This document shows positions 44,852-56,775 of a DNA stretch of 64,000 bases, piece after piece. The DNA is from Plantago major (Eukaryota > Streptophyta > Magnoliopsida > Lamiales > Plantaginaceae). The stretch is from positions 1-64,000 of the forward strand of contig JAIFAC010000258.1 in NCBI GenBank assembly GCA_026545765.1. The letters are read 5' to 3'. Positions within the stretch are counted from its first letter, which is position 1. Each line of letters starts with the position of its first letter. A model generated the notes under the pieces. The model did not search any database and was not told where the DNA came from. It saw nothing but the letters and a program-made list of their open reading frames with translations. Made by a program: the position numbers and the translations under genes.

Positions 44852-46110
44852 CCCCCCTCAAGATGGGCATGGATATTAATCAATCCCATCTTGGACTTCT
44901 GCCTGTTGAAATCTGCAGTACCAAGAGGTTTGGTTAATATGTCTGCAAGATTATGTGCTGTAGGGATCTGAATGAGTTTGATTGTGTTATCTTGTATCTT
45001 CTCCCTGATGAATTGATGATCCATATGAATATGCTTAGTCTTGTTATGGAGAACTGGATTGTGTGCAAAGCAATAAGCACTTCTGCTATCAGTAAATAGC
45101 AGAACTGGAAAGGAATGTGATACATGTAAGTCTTTGAGCAGATATAAAAGCCACTGAATTTCACAACTTGTGTATGCCATGGCTCTGTATTCTGCTTCTG
45201 CAGATGACCTACTGACTGTGGGTAGCTTCTTTGATTTCCAGGAAATAAGTGATGAGCTTAGATAAACAGAATAGCCTGTAACACTTCTCTTTGTCTCTTC
45301 ACACCTAGCCCAATCACTGTCAGTGAAAGCTTGTAACTTCAATGTAGATTCTTTTGCATAAAAAATCCCTTGTCCAGGTGTTGTTTTAAGATATCTCAGA
45401 AGTCTATGTGCAGCTGCAAGGTGTGTTTGAGTAGGTGCAGCCATATATTGACTGAGTGTCTGTAAAGTATATGATATGTCTGGTCTAGTGATTGTGAGAT
45501 ACAACAATCTCCCAATGAGTCTCCTGTATTCTTGTGGATTTTGCAAAGGAACAGCATCAACTATCTTGAACTTTTGCTTCTGATCCATAGGAGAATCTAT
45601 AGGTCTACAAGACAAATAACCATAATCAGCTAAAATATCCAATGCATACTTCCTTTGATTGAGAGTAATACCTGCAGGTGTTCTTGCTACTTCTATACCA
45701 AGAATGTATTTAAGAACACCTAAATCTTTGATTGTAAACTCAGTATCTAAAAGATGCTTGATACTATTTATTTCCATCATACTATTACCTGTAATTATAA
45801 TGTCATCAACATAACATAATAATACAGTAAAAGTGTCAGCAGTAGTTTTAGTAAACATAGAATTATCAGCCCTGGACTGTTCAAAACCAAACTTAATAAG
45901 AGAATGAGATAGTTTGCTAAACCACTGGCGTGAGGCTTGTTTTAAGCCATACAAACTTTTGTTTAACCTGCAAACTCTTGAATCATTATCATTACAGTAA
46001 CCTGGTGGAGATGTCATAAAAACTTCTTCATCAAGGTCACCATGTAAGAAAGCATTGTTTACATCACATTGATGTATATACCAGTCTTTAGCAGCTGCAA
46101 GAGCAAGCAA
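44812..46110 (-). pseudogene. Copia 2 reverse transcriptase-RNase H
   Basis: 432 codons, the longest frame of the element. RT motifs: CDVNNAFLHGDLDEEVFM (15-32), RLNKSLYGLKQASRQWF (48-64) and YVDD at 100-103. RNase H has DSDWA with catalytic Asp 264 and SWKSKKLPTVSRSSAEAEYR with Glu 307. It ends HNLADILTKPLG and a tail that runs into the 3' LTR. All visible catalytic residues are present. The missing part is the RT N-terminus, which lies in another frame (46,111-46,250). Confidence 0.93.
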
Positions 46111-46186
46111 AACTCTAACACTTGTTAGTTTAGCAACTGGTGAAAAAGTATCAAAATAATCTATACCCTCTTCTTGTGTATACCCT

Positions 46187-47296
46187 TTAGCAACAAGTCG
46201 TGCCTTGCATCTCTCTATAGTTCGCCTTGTATTTCACCCTAAAAACCCACTTACAGTCAATGCAGTGTTTGCCATGAGGTAATGGCACCAATGACCATGT
46301 GTTTGTTTGTTCTAATGCCTTTAGCTCAGCAGCCATAGCTTTCTGCCATTCAGGATGATCTTTAGCTTGTTTATATGTCTTTGGTTCTGTGATCTGGCTA
46401 ATTGCAGCAGTAAATACAGTGTAATCTGGTGAAAGATTAGTAGTAGACAGGAATGAAGAAATGGGATAAAGAATAGGTTTCTGTAAAATAGTAACAGAAT
46501 TTGCTGTAGGATTTGAAACTTGAGACTCATTTTTAGAAGTAATTCTGAGAGAAGGTGGTAAAATAGTATCATAATCCTGCAAAAAATTATTAGTCTTTCT
46601 TATTCTATTTGATCTTCTGACAGGAATATCATCAATAGCATCATGAGTAATAGCAGATGAGATAGGAGCCTGTACAAGTGTTTCTTGTATTTCTTCACTT
46701 AGTGCTTCATGAATATTTTCATGATTTTCTGTAAGAACAATCCTGTCAGAAGTATAACTATCTTGATTAGCCTGAAAAACGACATTGTTATTAGTATGAT
46801 CAATATGACTATCTTGATTAGCTTGAATAACAACATTGTTATCAGTATTAGACACAGAGATAACATGTACACTTCCTTGATGTGTATGATTAATATCACC
46901 TGCAACTGTAACATTAGAATTTATATAATCATCATCATACAAAAAAGGATCAGTGTCATAAGAATGAGAATCAAAAAATCCTGCAGAATCAGAATGAGTT
47001 AATAAGAAAGGAAATATATGTTCCTCAAATATGACATTTCTGCTAACAAAAATGGCATGAGTTTGAAGATCCATAACCTTGTATCCTTTTGTACCTAATT
47101 TATAACCAATAAACACAGCTTTAACAGCCCTTGGATCAAACTTGGTTCTGTGAGCAGTTAAAGTACTAACATAACATAAACAACCAAAAGATTTAAGTGC
47201 ATTATAATCAGGAATTGACTTATAAAGCATCTCAAAAGGAGACTTATTATGCAAAACAGGTGAAGGTAACCTGTTGATAAGATATGCAGCTATCAT
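46187..47296 (-). pseudogene. Copia 2 integrase C-terminal part and RT start
   Basis: 369 codons. It opens with AAYLINRLPSPVLHNKSPFE and FGCLCYVSTLTAHRTKFDPR, the C-terminal integrase region of copia pol. A low-complexity Asn/His/Asp-rich linker with a partial internal duplication follows (NNVV.QANQDS.. twice). It ends with the RT entry motif EWQKAMAAELKALEQTNTWS LVPLP..K..DCKWVFRVK. A frameshift at ~46,190 separates it from the rest of RT. Confidence 0.88.
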
Positions 47297-47332
47297 GACA
47301 CATTCATTCCAATATTTGAGTGGTAAATTGGA

Positions 47333-47884
47333 CTAAAAACGCAATGCTCTAGCTACTTCCAAAAGATGCTGATGTTTGCGTTCAACTAAACCATTCTGCT
47401 GTGGAGTTTCTACACATGAAGTTTGGTGAAGAATCCCATGTTCATGATAAAAATCTGAAAGAATAAACTCAGTACCATTGTCAGTTTGTAAGCATTTTAT
47501 CTTAGTGGAGAATTGTGTTAATATCATGTTATAGAAATTCTGTAAAGAAATCTTGACATCAGATTTGGATTTTAACATGTATAACCAAGTGAAATGAGTA
47601 TAATCATCAACAATCGTTAAGAAATATATGTGTCCTAAATGAGAAACAACAGAGAAAGGTCCCCAAACATCACAATGAATCATATCAAAAGCATGATTAG
47701 AAACACTAGTACTAACAGGAAATTTCAATCTCTTTTGTTTTGCAAAATGGAAAGTATCACATACAATGTTCTTGTCATGCTTTACAGATACACCAGGATT
47801 CAGAGAAAGACATTTATAAGGAAAATGACCTAATCTATGATGCCACACATGTGGATCTACAGTATGAACAACATTTGCATGCAA
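47333..47884 (-). pseudogene. Copia 2 GAG-pre-integrase and integrase core
   Basis: A 183-codon frame. The zinc-binding part reads HVWHHRLGHFPYKCLSL and then CDTFHFAKQKRLKFP. The family has C-x2-C (CD.CH.AKQ), so the second Cys is replaced by Phe and the zinc site is broken. The core keeps its catalytic acids: Asp in MIHCDVWGPF, Asp in CLQTDNGTEF, and Glu in PQQNGLVERKHQHLLEVAR. The frame is closed by a stop at ~47,333 that splits integrase from its C-terminal half. Confidence 0.9.
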
Positions 47885-48002
47885 TTACAGGTAAAGACAT
47901 ATCATGTTTTACAGAATCATGCTTCTCAGAATCTTGAGCTTTAAGCAAATACAAGCCTCCTTGTTGACTAGCAGTAGTGATCACTCTCAATGTCGTGGTG
48001 TC

Positions 48003-48470
48003 CTACAAGTAACATTGTGAGGCAGAGAAAACAACATTGTAGATCTGTGATCTAGTTAACTGAGATATAGACAACAAGTTATAAGAAAACCTAGGTATAT
48101 ATAATACATTATGTAAAACAACATTATTACTAATATGTACTGTACCTATATGAGTAGCTATAGCATGCTGATCATTAGGTAAATTAACAACAATATAAAC
48201 AGGAGCAGGAGGGGTAGAAAAAACATCAAACTGATAAGTCATATGATCAATAGCTCCTGTATCAACAATCCATACAGTTTGAGAAACATTTTTAGATGAC
48301 TGAACATGTAAACAAACACTAATTTTACCAGCATAAGTGCTATGAGCAGAAGAACTGGTGTCTCTCTGAGTCATGGCAATAGCTGCAGTAGGATTAACTC
48401 CTTGTTGTTGTTGCTTAGCCTGCGTATACTGCATAAATTCTTCAAATAAGTCCATCTTGGCCTTAGTCAT
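48003..48470 (-). pseudogene. Copia 2 protease
   Basis: A 155-codon frame beginning MTKAKMDLFEEFMQYTQ. The aspartic protease motif is WIVDTGAIDHMT (usual DTGATDH), about residues 68-79, followed by HIGTVHISNNVVLHNVLYIP and YNLLSISQLT, the conserved end of the domain. The family Thr of DTGAT is Ile here. The frame is separated from gag by a stop at 48,471-48,475. Confidence 0.88.
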
Positions 48471-48475
48471 AAAGA

Positions 48476-49320
48476 CTAATGTCCTGTAGTAGTGGCCACA
48501 GGTGGATTGGAAGACATATCATGAGTAAGAACCATAGAATTATTAGCTTTAGCCCTTTGAGTCTGAACCTTAGGACCTCTCCAGCCTTGTGGATACCCAA
48601 TCAATTGAAAACAACGATCTGCAGTATGATTATTCAATCCACAATTGGTACAGGTTAACTTCTTCTTTTCCTTATTGAAACTTTGTCCTCGACCATAAGA
48701 AACATTCTTAGCTAACATAGCTAATGAATCATCAATATCAGGCACAGGTTGATTTAAAGCACGCTGTGCTTCTTCTTGCAGCAAAAGTGAATAAATCTTT
48801 GACAAAGTAGGCACAGGTGTTTGCACCAAAAACTGACTACGCAAAGTAGCATAAGAATCATCCAAACCAACCAGAAATTTCATGGATGCATCAGAATCTT
48901 GTAACTCAGACGCAAGTTGAACCAAATCACATTTGCAAGTTGATAAAGCACCACATGTACCAAAACAGGACGCAAACTGATAAATTCGTCCCATAAAGCC
49001 TTGAATTGATTATAGTAAACAATCATAGACTGAGATCCCTTTTTAATAGAACTCAAAGCCTTAGTCAACTGAAAAACACGTGGGCCATCAGAACAAGCAT
49101 ATCTCACTCTCAATTCATCCCAAATTTCTTGTGCAGTCGTACAATACAAAAAACTGTTACGAATTTGACTAATCTAAAGAAGTAACAATCCAAGAATGCA
49201 CAAGTGAATCAGCCCTTTCCCACAAACCAAATTGAACAGAATCAGTTACATAAGGTACCGGAGAATGATTGATCAAATATAGCTTGTTTTTCACACGTAG
49301 AGCTCGAAACATCGCTTGAC
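48476..49320 (-). pseudogene. Copia 2 gag
   Basis: Minus-strand fragments. 49,149-48,880 reads MYCTTAQEIWDELRVRYACS and YYNQFKALWDEF, the middle of the copia gag (UBN2/retrotran_gag type). 48,994-48,476 continues FLVGLDDSYATLRSQFLVQ and holds an intact zinc knuckle, CTNCGLNNHTADRC (C-x2-C-x4-H-x4-C), followed by PQGWRGPK. Two frame breaks divide it. In intact copies gag forms the particle and the knuckle binds the RNA. Confidence 0.85.
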
Positions 49321-49643
49321 TCCACGCAACGTAATTAGCACCATTGAAATGTTATGAAACGATCATCATTCCAGTGTGATCACTGGCATGAATAGCATAA
49401 GGTGACGAATTATCCACCGAAACTGACGGATTTGAGCCAATCGGAGTTGACCCAGCTGGAATTGAAGCAGACATGGCCGGAATTGAATCAGACGAAGCTG
49501 CAACAGTAGTTGCCATTGATGAAATTGACAGTTACAACAAGAAAGAACTTCGCAAAATGCGAAAAAATCAGAGAATTCACGGAAAAACTTCGCGAATTGT
49601 AGCGGAAGATTGAATAAAAAACGAAAGATATCAACTGATACCA

Positions 49644-49878
49644 TGTAGAATTACTCAAATCAAATTGTATTGAAGATCAATTTGTGTGATAAACCACACT
49701 TTGAATGAATTACAGAAGGAGTAAAAATATGAATGAAACAAGTGAATGGCCATCTAATCTCTCTGTTTATATAGAGAAAAGACTAACTTACTAATCTAAC
49801 TAACTTAACTAATTGACTTTATATTTAAGGAAAGTTTCCTAATATGGAAACTTTCTAAACTGGTACACTTCCTTGAGA
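49644..49878 (-). repeat. 5' LTR of copia 2
   Basis: 235 bp, partner of 44,614-44,851. It also starts TCTCAAGG on the element strand and ends TCTACA. Immediately next to it the element strand reads TGGTATCAGTTGATATC (49,627-49,643). Its first nine bases, TGGTATCAG, match the initiator-tRNA-Met primer site typical of copia elements. Confidence 0.9.
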
Positions 49879-50090
49879 AGCTTATTTATATTACAATGTA
49901 TTGCCAGCATAATTCCAGTTCTCATGGCATAAAGTTCAACCATGTTAATATTCGTTCTCCCTAGAGAAGCTGCTCCTGCTATGACTAATTCACCCTGCTA
50001 TGACTAATGATACTCCCCAATCCTGCAACATTATTAACAAGTTGAACGGAACCATCAACATTCATGCAAAAATACGGTTTTGTGGGGGAA
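49879..50090 (-). pseudogene. RNase H-like (RVT_3) remnant interrupted by copia 2
   Basis: Minus strand, from ~50,090: MDSPTKPYFCMNVDGSVQLV, GLGSIISHS, then after a short local duplication (TAGTCATAGCAG twice, with a frameshift) GELVIAGAASLGRTNINMVE and LYAMRTGIMLAIHC. This follows the RNase H-like domain of plant LINE-type proteins (VDGS ... G.GG.IRD..G......G........AE..A...G). The frame is cut at 49,879 by the copia 2 LTR. Confidence 0.65.
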
Positions 50091-52190
50091 TCCATCTACA
50101 ATTGATCACCTAGTAGTTTTGCAAGGTAGCAACATTTTTAGAAAGAACATCCCTATGTGCAAGTTCCACAATCGTGAAGCTTAAACCTAAATAGTTATAA
50201 GTGTCGTTCTATGAACATGTCTCGCCAATGACAACGGAGTTATAGTACCCACCATGGGTTATGAAATGACCGAGGTGACCATCGGACAGTCTCAGGTCGT
50301 AGCTGACCCATAATAACCAATTTCACGCCACTATAATAACAGTTCACAGGGTTGGTCACTAAGATATAGTAATTTTTTTTATACATCTAGCATATTATAA
50401 TAGTTTTAAGATAGAGTAAGTTTTCTGATATACATGGTCTAGATATAGACCTAGAGATATAAAAACAAGTTCACAAAACCCATCCAAGCAAGAGCCAACA
50501 ACTAGGTCGAGATTCGAGTCAAGTATATATATAGCATATAACCCGGAAACGACACAACAAATCACGACATTCTCATACAAATTCAAAATGGAAAAAAAAA
50601 ATCTCTCTGCGAAAACCCTACATAACACCTTTCAACTGTAGAGAGACGATCTCGAGGCTACAACCAGACCAGAATCTACGGAAAAAAAACCGATATGAAA
50701 AGTTTAGGTTTATCTTCCAACATATTTATTATGTTCGATCGGAAGTTTTACGTATTTTTATGTTTGATTGTTCTAGCTAATTGTATAGTTGATTCATGTT
50801 TTTCAACGTTAGATCGTTATTATTTTGATTGATTCAAGCTAAATTTGTAGTTGATTCATGTTTTGAATGGTGATTTTAGCTAATACAATATGAAACGTAC
50901 ATTGCAATGTAGAAATTACGTATTCAACTGTTCTGGCATAGTTTCAAAACACATGTTCATGTTTATCTGCCCTTTTCACATGTTCTCTGCTATTTTGCAA
51001 TATGTTCTTGGCAATTTCACAACAAAATTCCATGTCTCAAAACCAGCCACTAGCTAGTCTGCAGAAGATTTAGAGTAAAATGGTGGGATAATTTCAAAGT
51101 ACCTGCAAGTATCTTGTCACACAACATGCATATATGGATACATAATGCAAATGTCGCACGGTCAATACCAAAATTAATTTAGACGAAGTTTCAAATGCCG
51201 ACATAATCAGAATTCCTAGCACAGAAGACACAAATGACAACAGTCCTTAGTGCTGCAAAATCACCTAAAGAAATAAAAGCAATCATGTTGAAATTCCTAC
51301 ATGAACAACATCTCCAGATAGAAAATCATTATCAAGTCCGAATAAAAGGACTATGTTCTTAGTAACATATATTATCAATAAAAAGGACTATGTTCTCAGT
51401 AAAACATGCTATGTATCAACTATGAAAAGCATGAATTATAAAAAAAATCAAAAAATAAAATAAAATGCACAAATCAACGTCAACAAAGCCAAAAGCAGAA
51501 CCGAACCAAAACATATACCATATGTTCTCAACAATATGCCTTGAGTTCTCAAACATATCAACTATTAAATCAAAAGAACAACAACCAACACATAGCTTCA
51601 GCAACGCACGAAGCCTTATAATTAGGGTCTCCACGTAGCGGTACCTCCGTCAACACTTTATCCTTATTTTCACTGGACATGGTAAACCAATAAACTAGAA
51701 CAAGAAATAAACAAGCAAAAAACGAAGATAAAAACCTCGATCAAACCCTAACCAACAAAAAATTGAAGGAAAAAAGGGAAAACGAAAACGAAAAGAATAA
51801 AACATCACTTACAATGAAGTTTCGAACCGATTTGAGGACAAACACAACAAGATCGCACACTCAGAGCAGTAACAATAAAAACAATGGCGGTTTTTGTAGA
51901 GAATTCTGGAAACAAGGAACTGTTGGATTTTTCGGGAAAATTAATAACCTCTAAGGTAACACAGCGGTAAGTTAAAATTTTCACCAACAATGAATAACTA
52001 ATAAGCTATACAATATTTATAATTGCGATAACATATAAATCGAAAGCTTACTTGCTATGGCGGCAGATTAAGCTTCCTGGATCCTGATGCATTGAACAAC
52101 GAAACCCTAGCTCCGGTTGTTTGTATAAGCGATCGACCTTAGTTGATCCACAACAATTGAGCACCAAAAGCACTTGAGCACAATCTTGCG
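50091..52190. other. Intergenic stretch
   Basis: No recognisable gene. A leader-like sequence on the minus strand (TTAGGGTTTGATCGAGG near 51,740) precedes a short ATG frame at 51,570-51,680 (36 codons, MSSENKDKVLTEVPLRGDPN...), with no known motif. It could be a first exon or chance. The rest is AT-rich, with a short piece of the repeat family of 7,640 near 50,360-50,460. Confidence 0.35.
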
Positions 52191-52193
52191 TAT

Positions 52194-53920
52194 TGTTGGA
52201 TTCTCCTTCGAAGAATTGCTAGGATATTCTTCTAAGAGAAATTCTACATAAACTATTTATAAGAATTATTGGAATTCTTGAGAGACTTCATTAAATGAAT
52301 TCTCCTGTGAATTCTCTACTGTGAATTCATCTAATGAATTATGGTGTTTGAATTATGAAGGGGATGTTCTACTTATAAGGTTTCAATAATACTTCGAAAG
52401 GAAAATTACCAAAACAAAGATCCAAAGAGAAAGGAATTAATTAGCCACCAAGAAAAGAAAAGATTCTGCTTCCAGAACCATCCGGGCGACATGTGCCATT
52501 TTTTACATCTTGGCGTGCAATGCACGCCAAAAACTATTTGGTCGCTGCCCACGCTTAGTCTTTGGTTTGTCATGGGCCGCCCAACATTCTCTTCTTTCTC
52601 TTGCATTGTTCTTGGGCTTGGACTCAAATCAAATTCCGTCCAAGTGCACATCCTCATAATTATCTAATTGAGTCCAATAAATCCAATTTAACTAAACTAG
52701 ATATTTTCTATCAAATAGAAAATTCTCCAATAAATATATATAATCCAATAATATATTTAATTCAATTAAATATTGTTTAATCTAATTAACATTTAATTGT
52801 TTTCTATCAAATAGAAAATCCTTCATAATATAAATTAAATATACATAATCCAATTAGATATTTAATTAAATTAAATGTTCAATCCAATTAACATTTAATT
52901 AATTCCAACATACAAATGATGCAACAATTACTATATTGTGTGACCCTTAGGGCCTTATGTATAGCAAGCACTAATCAAATTAAGGTCTGAACGAACTCCT
53001 AGACGATTCACTGGACATTCTTGATACATAAGGACGTTTGTGAGGACTTATACAAACTCCCTGAAATGTAGAGCTAATGATGATACGGTCCCTTCATTCA
53101 CGAATACTCGATTAAGTCTATAACTTGATATTGTGTTTGTTCCAAGAACTTAATGAATATCTCTCAATCAGATATTTGATCCTTGATATATTCGAACACC
53201 ATTTCGAATACATATCCAATGCATTGGTCAATGACTAACGATCAACTAAATATGAGAAGTATAGTATTCTCTCAAATTCTATCTTGGCTCAACTACGACT
53301 TCCATATGCTCTATGATGTACCCAGCGCACGCCGTATCTACCCCCTCAGGAGTGCAAGCGTTGGTCGTGACCAAAGTACATCACTTCACACATGAAGTCG
53401 TATTGACCTCAAGCCAAAGGACTATTACATCTCCCTACATGCCGATACTTCCATAGACACATAAATAGAATATACCAAATGGTTTCTCGGTAGGGTATAC
53501 CAACACTCTCTAAAGTGTCCATGTGTCCATCATGAATAACCGAGTTATTCGTAGTTCTGAGAACCACTTCATCCATCTAAGGATATGATTCAGACCACAT
53601 GCCAATCTTCAATATCCCAAGGATATTATGCACCATCGATATCCCATTCTCGATGATCATTGATTGGGGCGATTTAAGAGCTTATGCTATATCACTCAAG
53701 ATCTCACATTCTTAGTGACAACATTAAACTCATGGGAACACGTGTATAAATGAATGCAGACAAATAGACAATAAACATTTAAACACTGTAATGCCAATAT
53801 ATGTATATGTCCATATATACATTATAATTACGTATAACAATTATATGTAAATATTGAATGTGAATAAGTATATTTGTCTTCAATATGATTGTCTCTAGGA
53901 CATATGTACCTTCTGGAACA
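52194..53920 (-). repeat. Copia-type LTR, probably solo
   Basis: On the minus strand it starts TGTTCCAGAAGGTACATATG followed by TCCTAGAGACAATCAT, close to the start of Angela/SIRE-type copia LTRs (TGTTGGAAATATGCCCTAGAGGCAAT). It could end at GAATCCAACA (52,194 on the plus strand), giving 1.7 kb, a normal size for those LTRs. No internal coding region lies beside it. I found no matching 5-bp flanks, so the ends are approximate. It shares blocks with 9,060-10,150. Confidence 0.5.
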
Positions 53921-53979
53921 ATAGAGAGAAAAGAGAGAGGGAAAAAGAGAGCAAATCGCTAAATATGTTTATATATGTA

Positions 53980-55085
53980 GGCTCTGTTTACCACTAGCTT
54001 TCCAGCTCCATGAGCTTTTTTTTTACCATTGACTAATAAAAAGCTCGTTACGTGAACGCGCAGCTTCTTTAACCAGCTAGCTGGAAAAAGAAGCTAGTCA
54101 ATGTAGCTTTTTTTTTAAAGAAGGAGCTTCTTATCTTTTTCATTCCGAAAATATCCCTAACCTATATTAACCCAAATTAGAATAAAGAAGCATGAACAAC
54201 CTTCTAATGGGCAAGAAACATTTAACAAGTTACATTCATCACTTAGAAGCTGCATCGAAAGATCATTTGGTGTGTTGAAGAAAAGATGGAAGATATTGGC
54301 TGAAATGCCACTATAGCATGGAGACTCAGATTGATGTTATTATGGCTGCGGTTGCTTTACATAATTACATTAGGATACACTCAGAAGATGATCTAATATT
54401 TAATGTACTTGAGAGTCATCCAGATTATATACCCTTTGAAGAACTCCCTGACACTGCTAGTGCTACCAACCATGGAAATTCAAGAGAAACATCTATTGAG
54501 ATGAATATAATTCGTGACATCATTGCAGCTTTAATATGGGGAAGTGATGATCTAGCTTAGTTACGTTTTCTTTTTGTAAACCGGAAGGTCATTAGAATTC
54601 TCAATTTATATTTTATATTGTTGGATCCTTTGTTATACATTTTGTGTACTTTTTTGCAACTAGCATAAGGATTAATGTATCCGCACCTCTTTAAAATGCA
54701 TACATGTATTACACATCAAATACTGATTTTTTTCATTACTAAGTTAAAATGCTCAACGATTATTTCTTTCAACTTCTGATAATTTTGATGATGTTATTAA
54801 AGTGGCGATGTAAAGTACATTAAATATATATTATAATTATTGGACAAAATATGCTATATTATTATTTAAAAAACTATAGACTAATAATACGATAAGAAAG
54901 GTTAAAGACAAGAAAAATAAGAGTAATGCTCTTTTATGTCATTTTACAAAATACTAGCTAGCTTTTCAGCTAATTTGCTAAATACCTACATTTAAAACCA
55001 GCTAGCTTTTCAACTTAGCTTTTCAGCTACCAGCTAGCTTTTCAGCTACCAGCTAGCTTTCCAGCTAGTTTTGCTAAACAGAGCC
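53980..55085 (+). mobile_element. PIF/Harbinger element, internally deleted
   Basis: 1,106 bp. Inverted ends GGCTCTGTTTA.C and TAAACAGAGCC are flanked by the 3-bp duplication GTA (53,977-53,979 and 55,086-55,088). Both ends hold subterminal repeats of an AGCTAGCTTTTCAGCTACC-type motif. The interior keeps only the end of a Harbinger transposase gene. The MITE cluster at 41.9-42.8 kb has similar ends and may have been moved by related transposases. Confidence 0.85.
54229..54560 (+). pseudogene. Harbinger transposase (HARBI1-like nuclease) C-terminal remnant
   Basis: The frame before the ATG gives SLRSCIERSFGVLKKRWKIL AEMPL, the conserved E-R-.FG.LK.R...L block of DDE_4 Harbinger nucleases, including the third catalytic acid (Glu of IERSFG). 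A 2-bp loss at ~54,313 then shifts the frame. It continues from 54,318 as METQIDVIMAAVALHNYIRI, the following conserved helix (..A...LHN), to a stop at 54,560. The N-terminal two thirds of the nuclease are absent. Confidence 0.85.
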
Positions 55086-55089
55086 GTAG

Positions 55090-56430
55090 AAACAGAAACA
55101 TGTTATCAAAGTTGAGTCTCTTAACCCGGATCCACAAGAAATTAATGAAATTTGTACTATTTAGTTGTAAATTGCAAAAAGACATCGTTTCTAGAGATCG
55201 TCCCGTAAGACTTTGTGTAGTTTTAATGATACAAAAATTATAAGATTAATTTAAGGCCGAATTAAACACTCCTTGATACAAACTCATCCACGAAATCCAA
55301 ATAATTACATACAACCCCAATTAAAATCTTTATTTTTTATAAGTGGTAATAATATTGATAAAGTTAAAAATGGTGGTAAAATAAAAGAGTTTGAATAAAT
55401 TGATAATAAATTATGAAATAAAAATAATAAAGAATTTACAAAGTATTGTGAGAGACTGTGTACAATTAATTGAAAACGAGGCACATCTATATTATTAATA
55501 AAAACATTGATATTTTTAAAAAAAATGTCTAAATTATTAACAAAATATATTTTTCTTTTTTAAAAAACATATATTTTTAACTAAACATTTTAAGTTATCA
55601 TCAATAAATTTGATGTTTGTTAGTTTATTTTTATTTTTATTGTACACAGTATATCAATTGACTTACTCCAAAGAATTCTTGGTTACTTTGTGCCTTCATG
55701 GGGATAAAAACTCTCCTTTTTATAGATTAGAAAGTTTTTAATAAATATTTAAAATATAAGACTAAGTCTTCTGATATACAGTTTCTAGATAATTTATCTA
55801 GCTAGAGATAATCAATAAAATTTTCGATGTTATTAATCAAAATGTCTATATTATAAACATTGGTGTTTTTTTCGTATTCGAAAAGAACCAAGTTCGTCAA
55901 CAACATAGACAATCTGATTAACAAATGGATGATTTTATTGATAATTTAAGTATGTCTAGATAAACCGTCTCTCAGGAGATTTTATGATAATAGTATTAAG
56001 TTTTTAAAGTAAGTCCCGTGAAATACAGTCCCTAGTTAATTTATCTAGAGACGGACATATATTGTCATGATAACCATCGATGTTATTAATTAGAACGTCT
56101 ATATTATCAAAATTGATTGTTTTTTACTTTTTTCATATTACGAAAAAATCTATTGCGTTAACAATATAAACGTTTAAATAAAAAATATGAAGTTTTTTAT
56201 TGATCATATAATTCGATATTTAGATAAGTTATTTGTTTTTTTTTTTTTTTGTAAAGAAAGACGAGCAGTCCTTAGAATATATCAAAATTAATAAAAGTTA
56301 CTTCGTCTCTTGAAAAGTTTTCCACTTCGATTTTTTAGAATAAACTTTTTCAACTCGACTAATTAATCTTAATCGAAAATGTAAAATGTTCAATTTTTTA
56401 TATAAAACTTGCGACTAAATTTTCATTATA
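55090..56430. other. AT-rich stretch with two repeat copies
   Basis: No gene. Copies of the dispersed repeat also seen at 7,640 lie at about 55,765-55,985 and 56,013-56,240 (cores GATGTTATTAATCAAAATGT and GATGTTATTAATTAGAACGT; AGATAAACCGTCTCTCAGGA at 55,961). They appear to be adjacent copies of one MITE family. Confidence 0.45.
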
Positions 56431-56434
56431 TAAT

Positions 56435-56775
56435 TTAATTGAACATTTTACATTTGCAATTTAAAATTAATTTGTAGTTAAAGTTGAAAAAGTTTAACCA
56501 TAAAAATTCAAAGTGGTAATCTATTTCATGTACGAAGGAATTACAACTTGACATGGGTTTTCCACTTATCCATTTGACTTTATCTACATTCAGACACCAA
56601 TTCCACAAGCACCACATCGCCATTTCCATCTTCCATCACCAACTTTGAGAATCAATTTGCACCTCAATCCTCTGATACCTCTTCTCCCGTGCCTTTTCGA
56701 GACCCGATCTGAGCGCCATAAGTTCTATGGCCGTCGATGATGTAGCTGGAACCGGAGACGAAAAGCCCCAAATCC
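56435..56775 (-). pseudogene. RNase H-like (RVT_3) remnant
   Basis: The minus strand from ~56,770 to 56,645 encodes FSSPVPATSSTAIELMALRS and GLEKAREKRYQRIEVQIDSQS. This fits the RNase H-like domain of LINE-type proteins (AE..AL..GL..A......I.VE.DS). After a stop the sequence drifts into non-homologous frame. With 41,108 and 49,879 this is the third such relic in the window, each too short to name the parent element. Confidence 0.55.

Larger units (their letters stand above)
44614..49878 (-). mobile_element. Ty1/copia retrotransposon 2
   Basis: 5.3-kb element on the minus strand with short LTRs (44,614-44,851 and 49,644-49,878, about 95% or more alike by eye). Internal order from right to left: primer site, gag, protease, integrase, reverse transcriptase, RNase H. 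The LTRs are flanked by different sequence (no clear 5-bp duplication), because the left side continues into another partial unit. The right side interrupts an RNase H-like relic. Coding is split by stops and frameshifts but much of pol is readable, so the copy is younger or better kept than copia 1. Confidence 0.93.
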
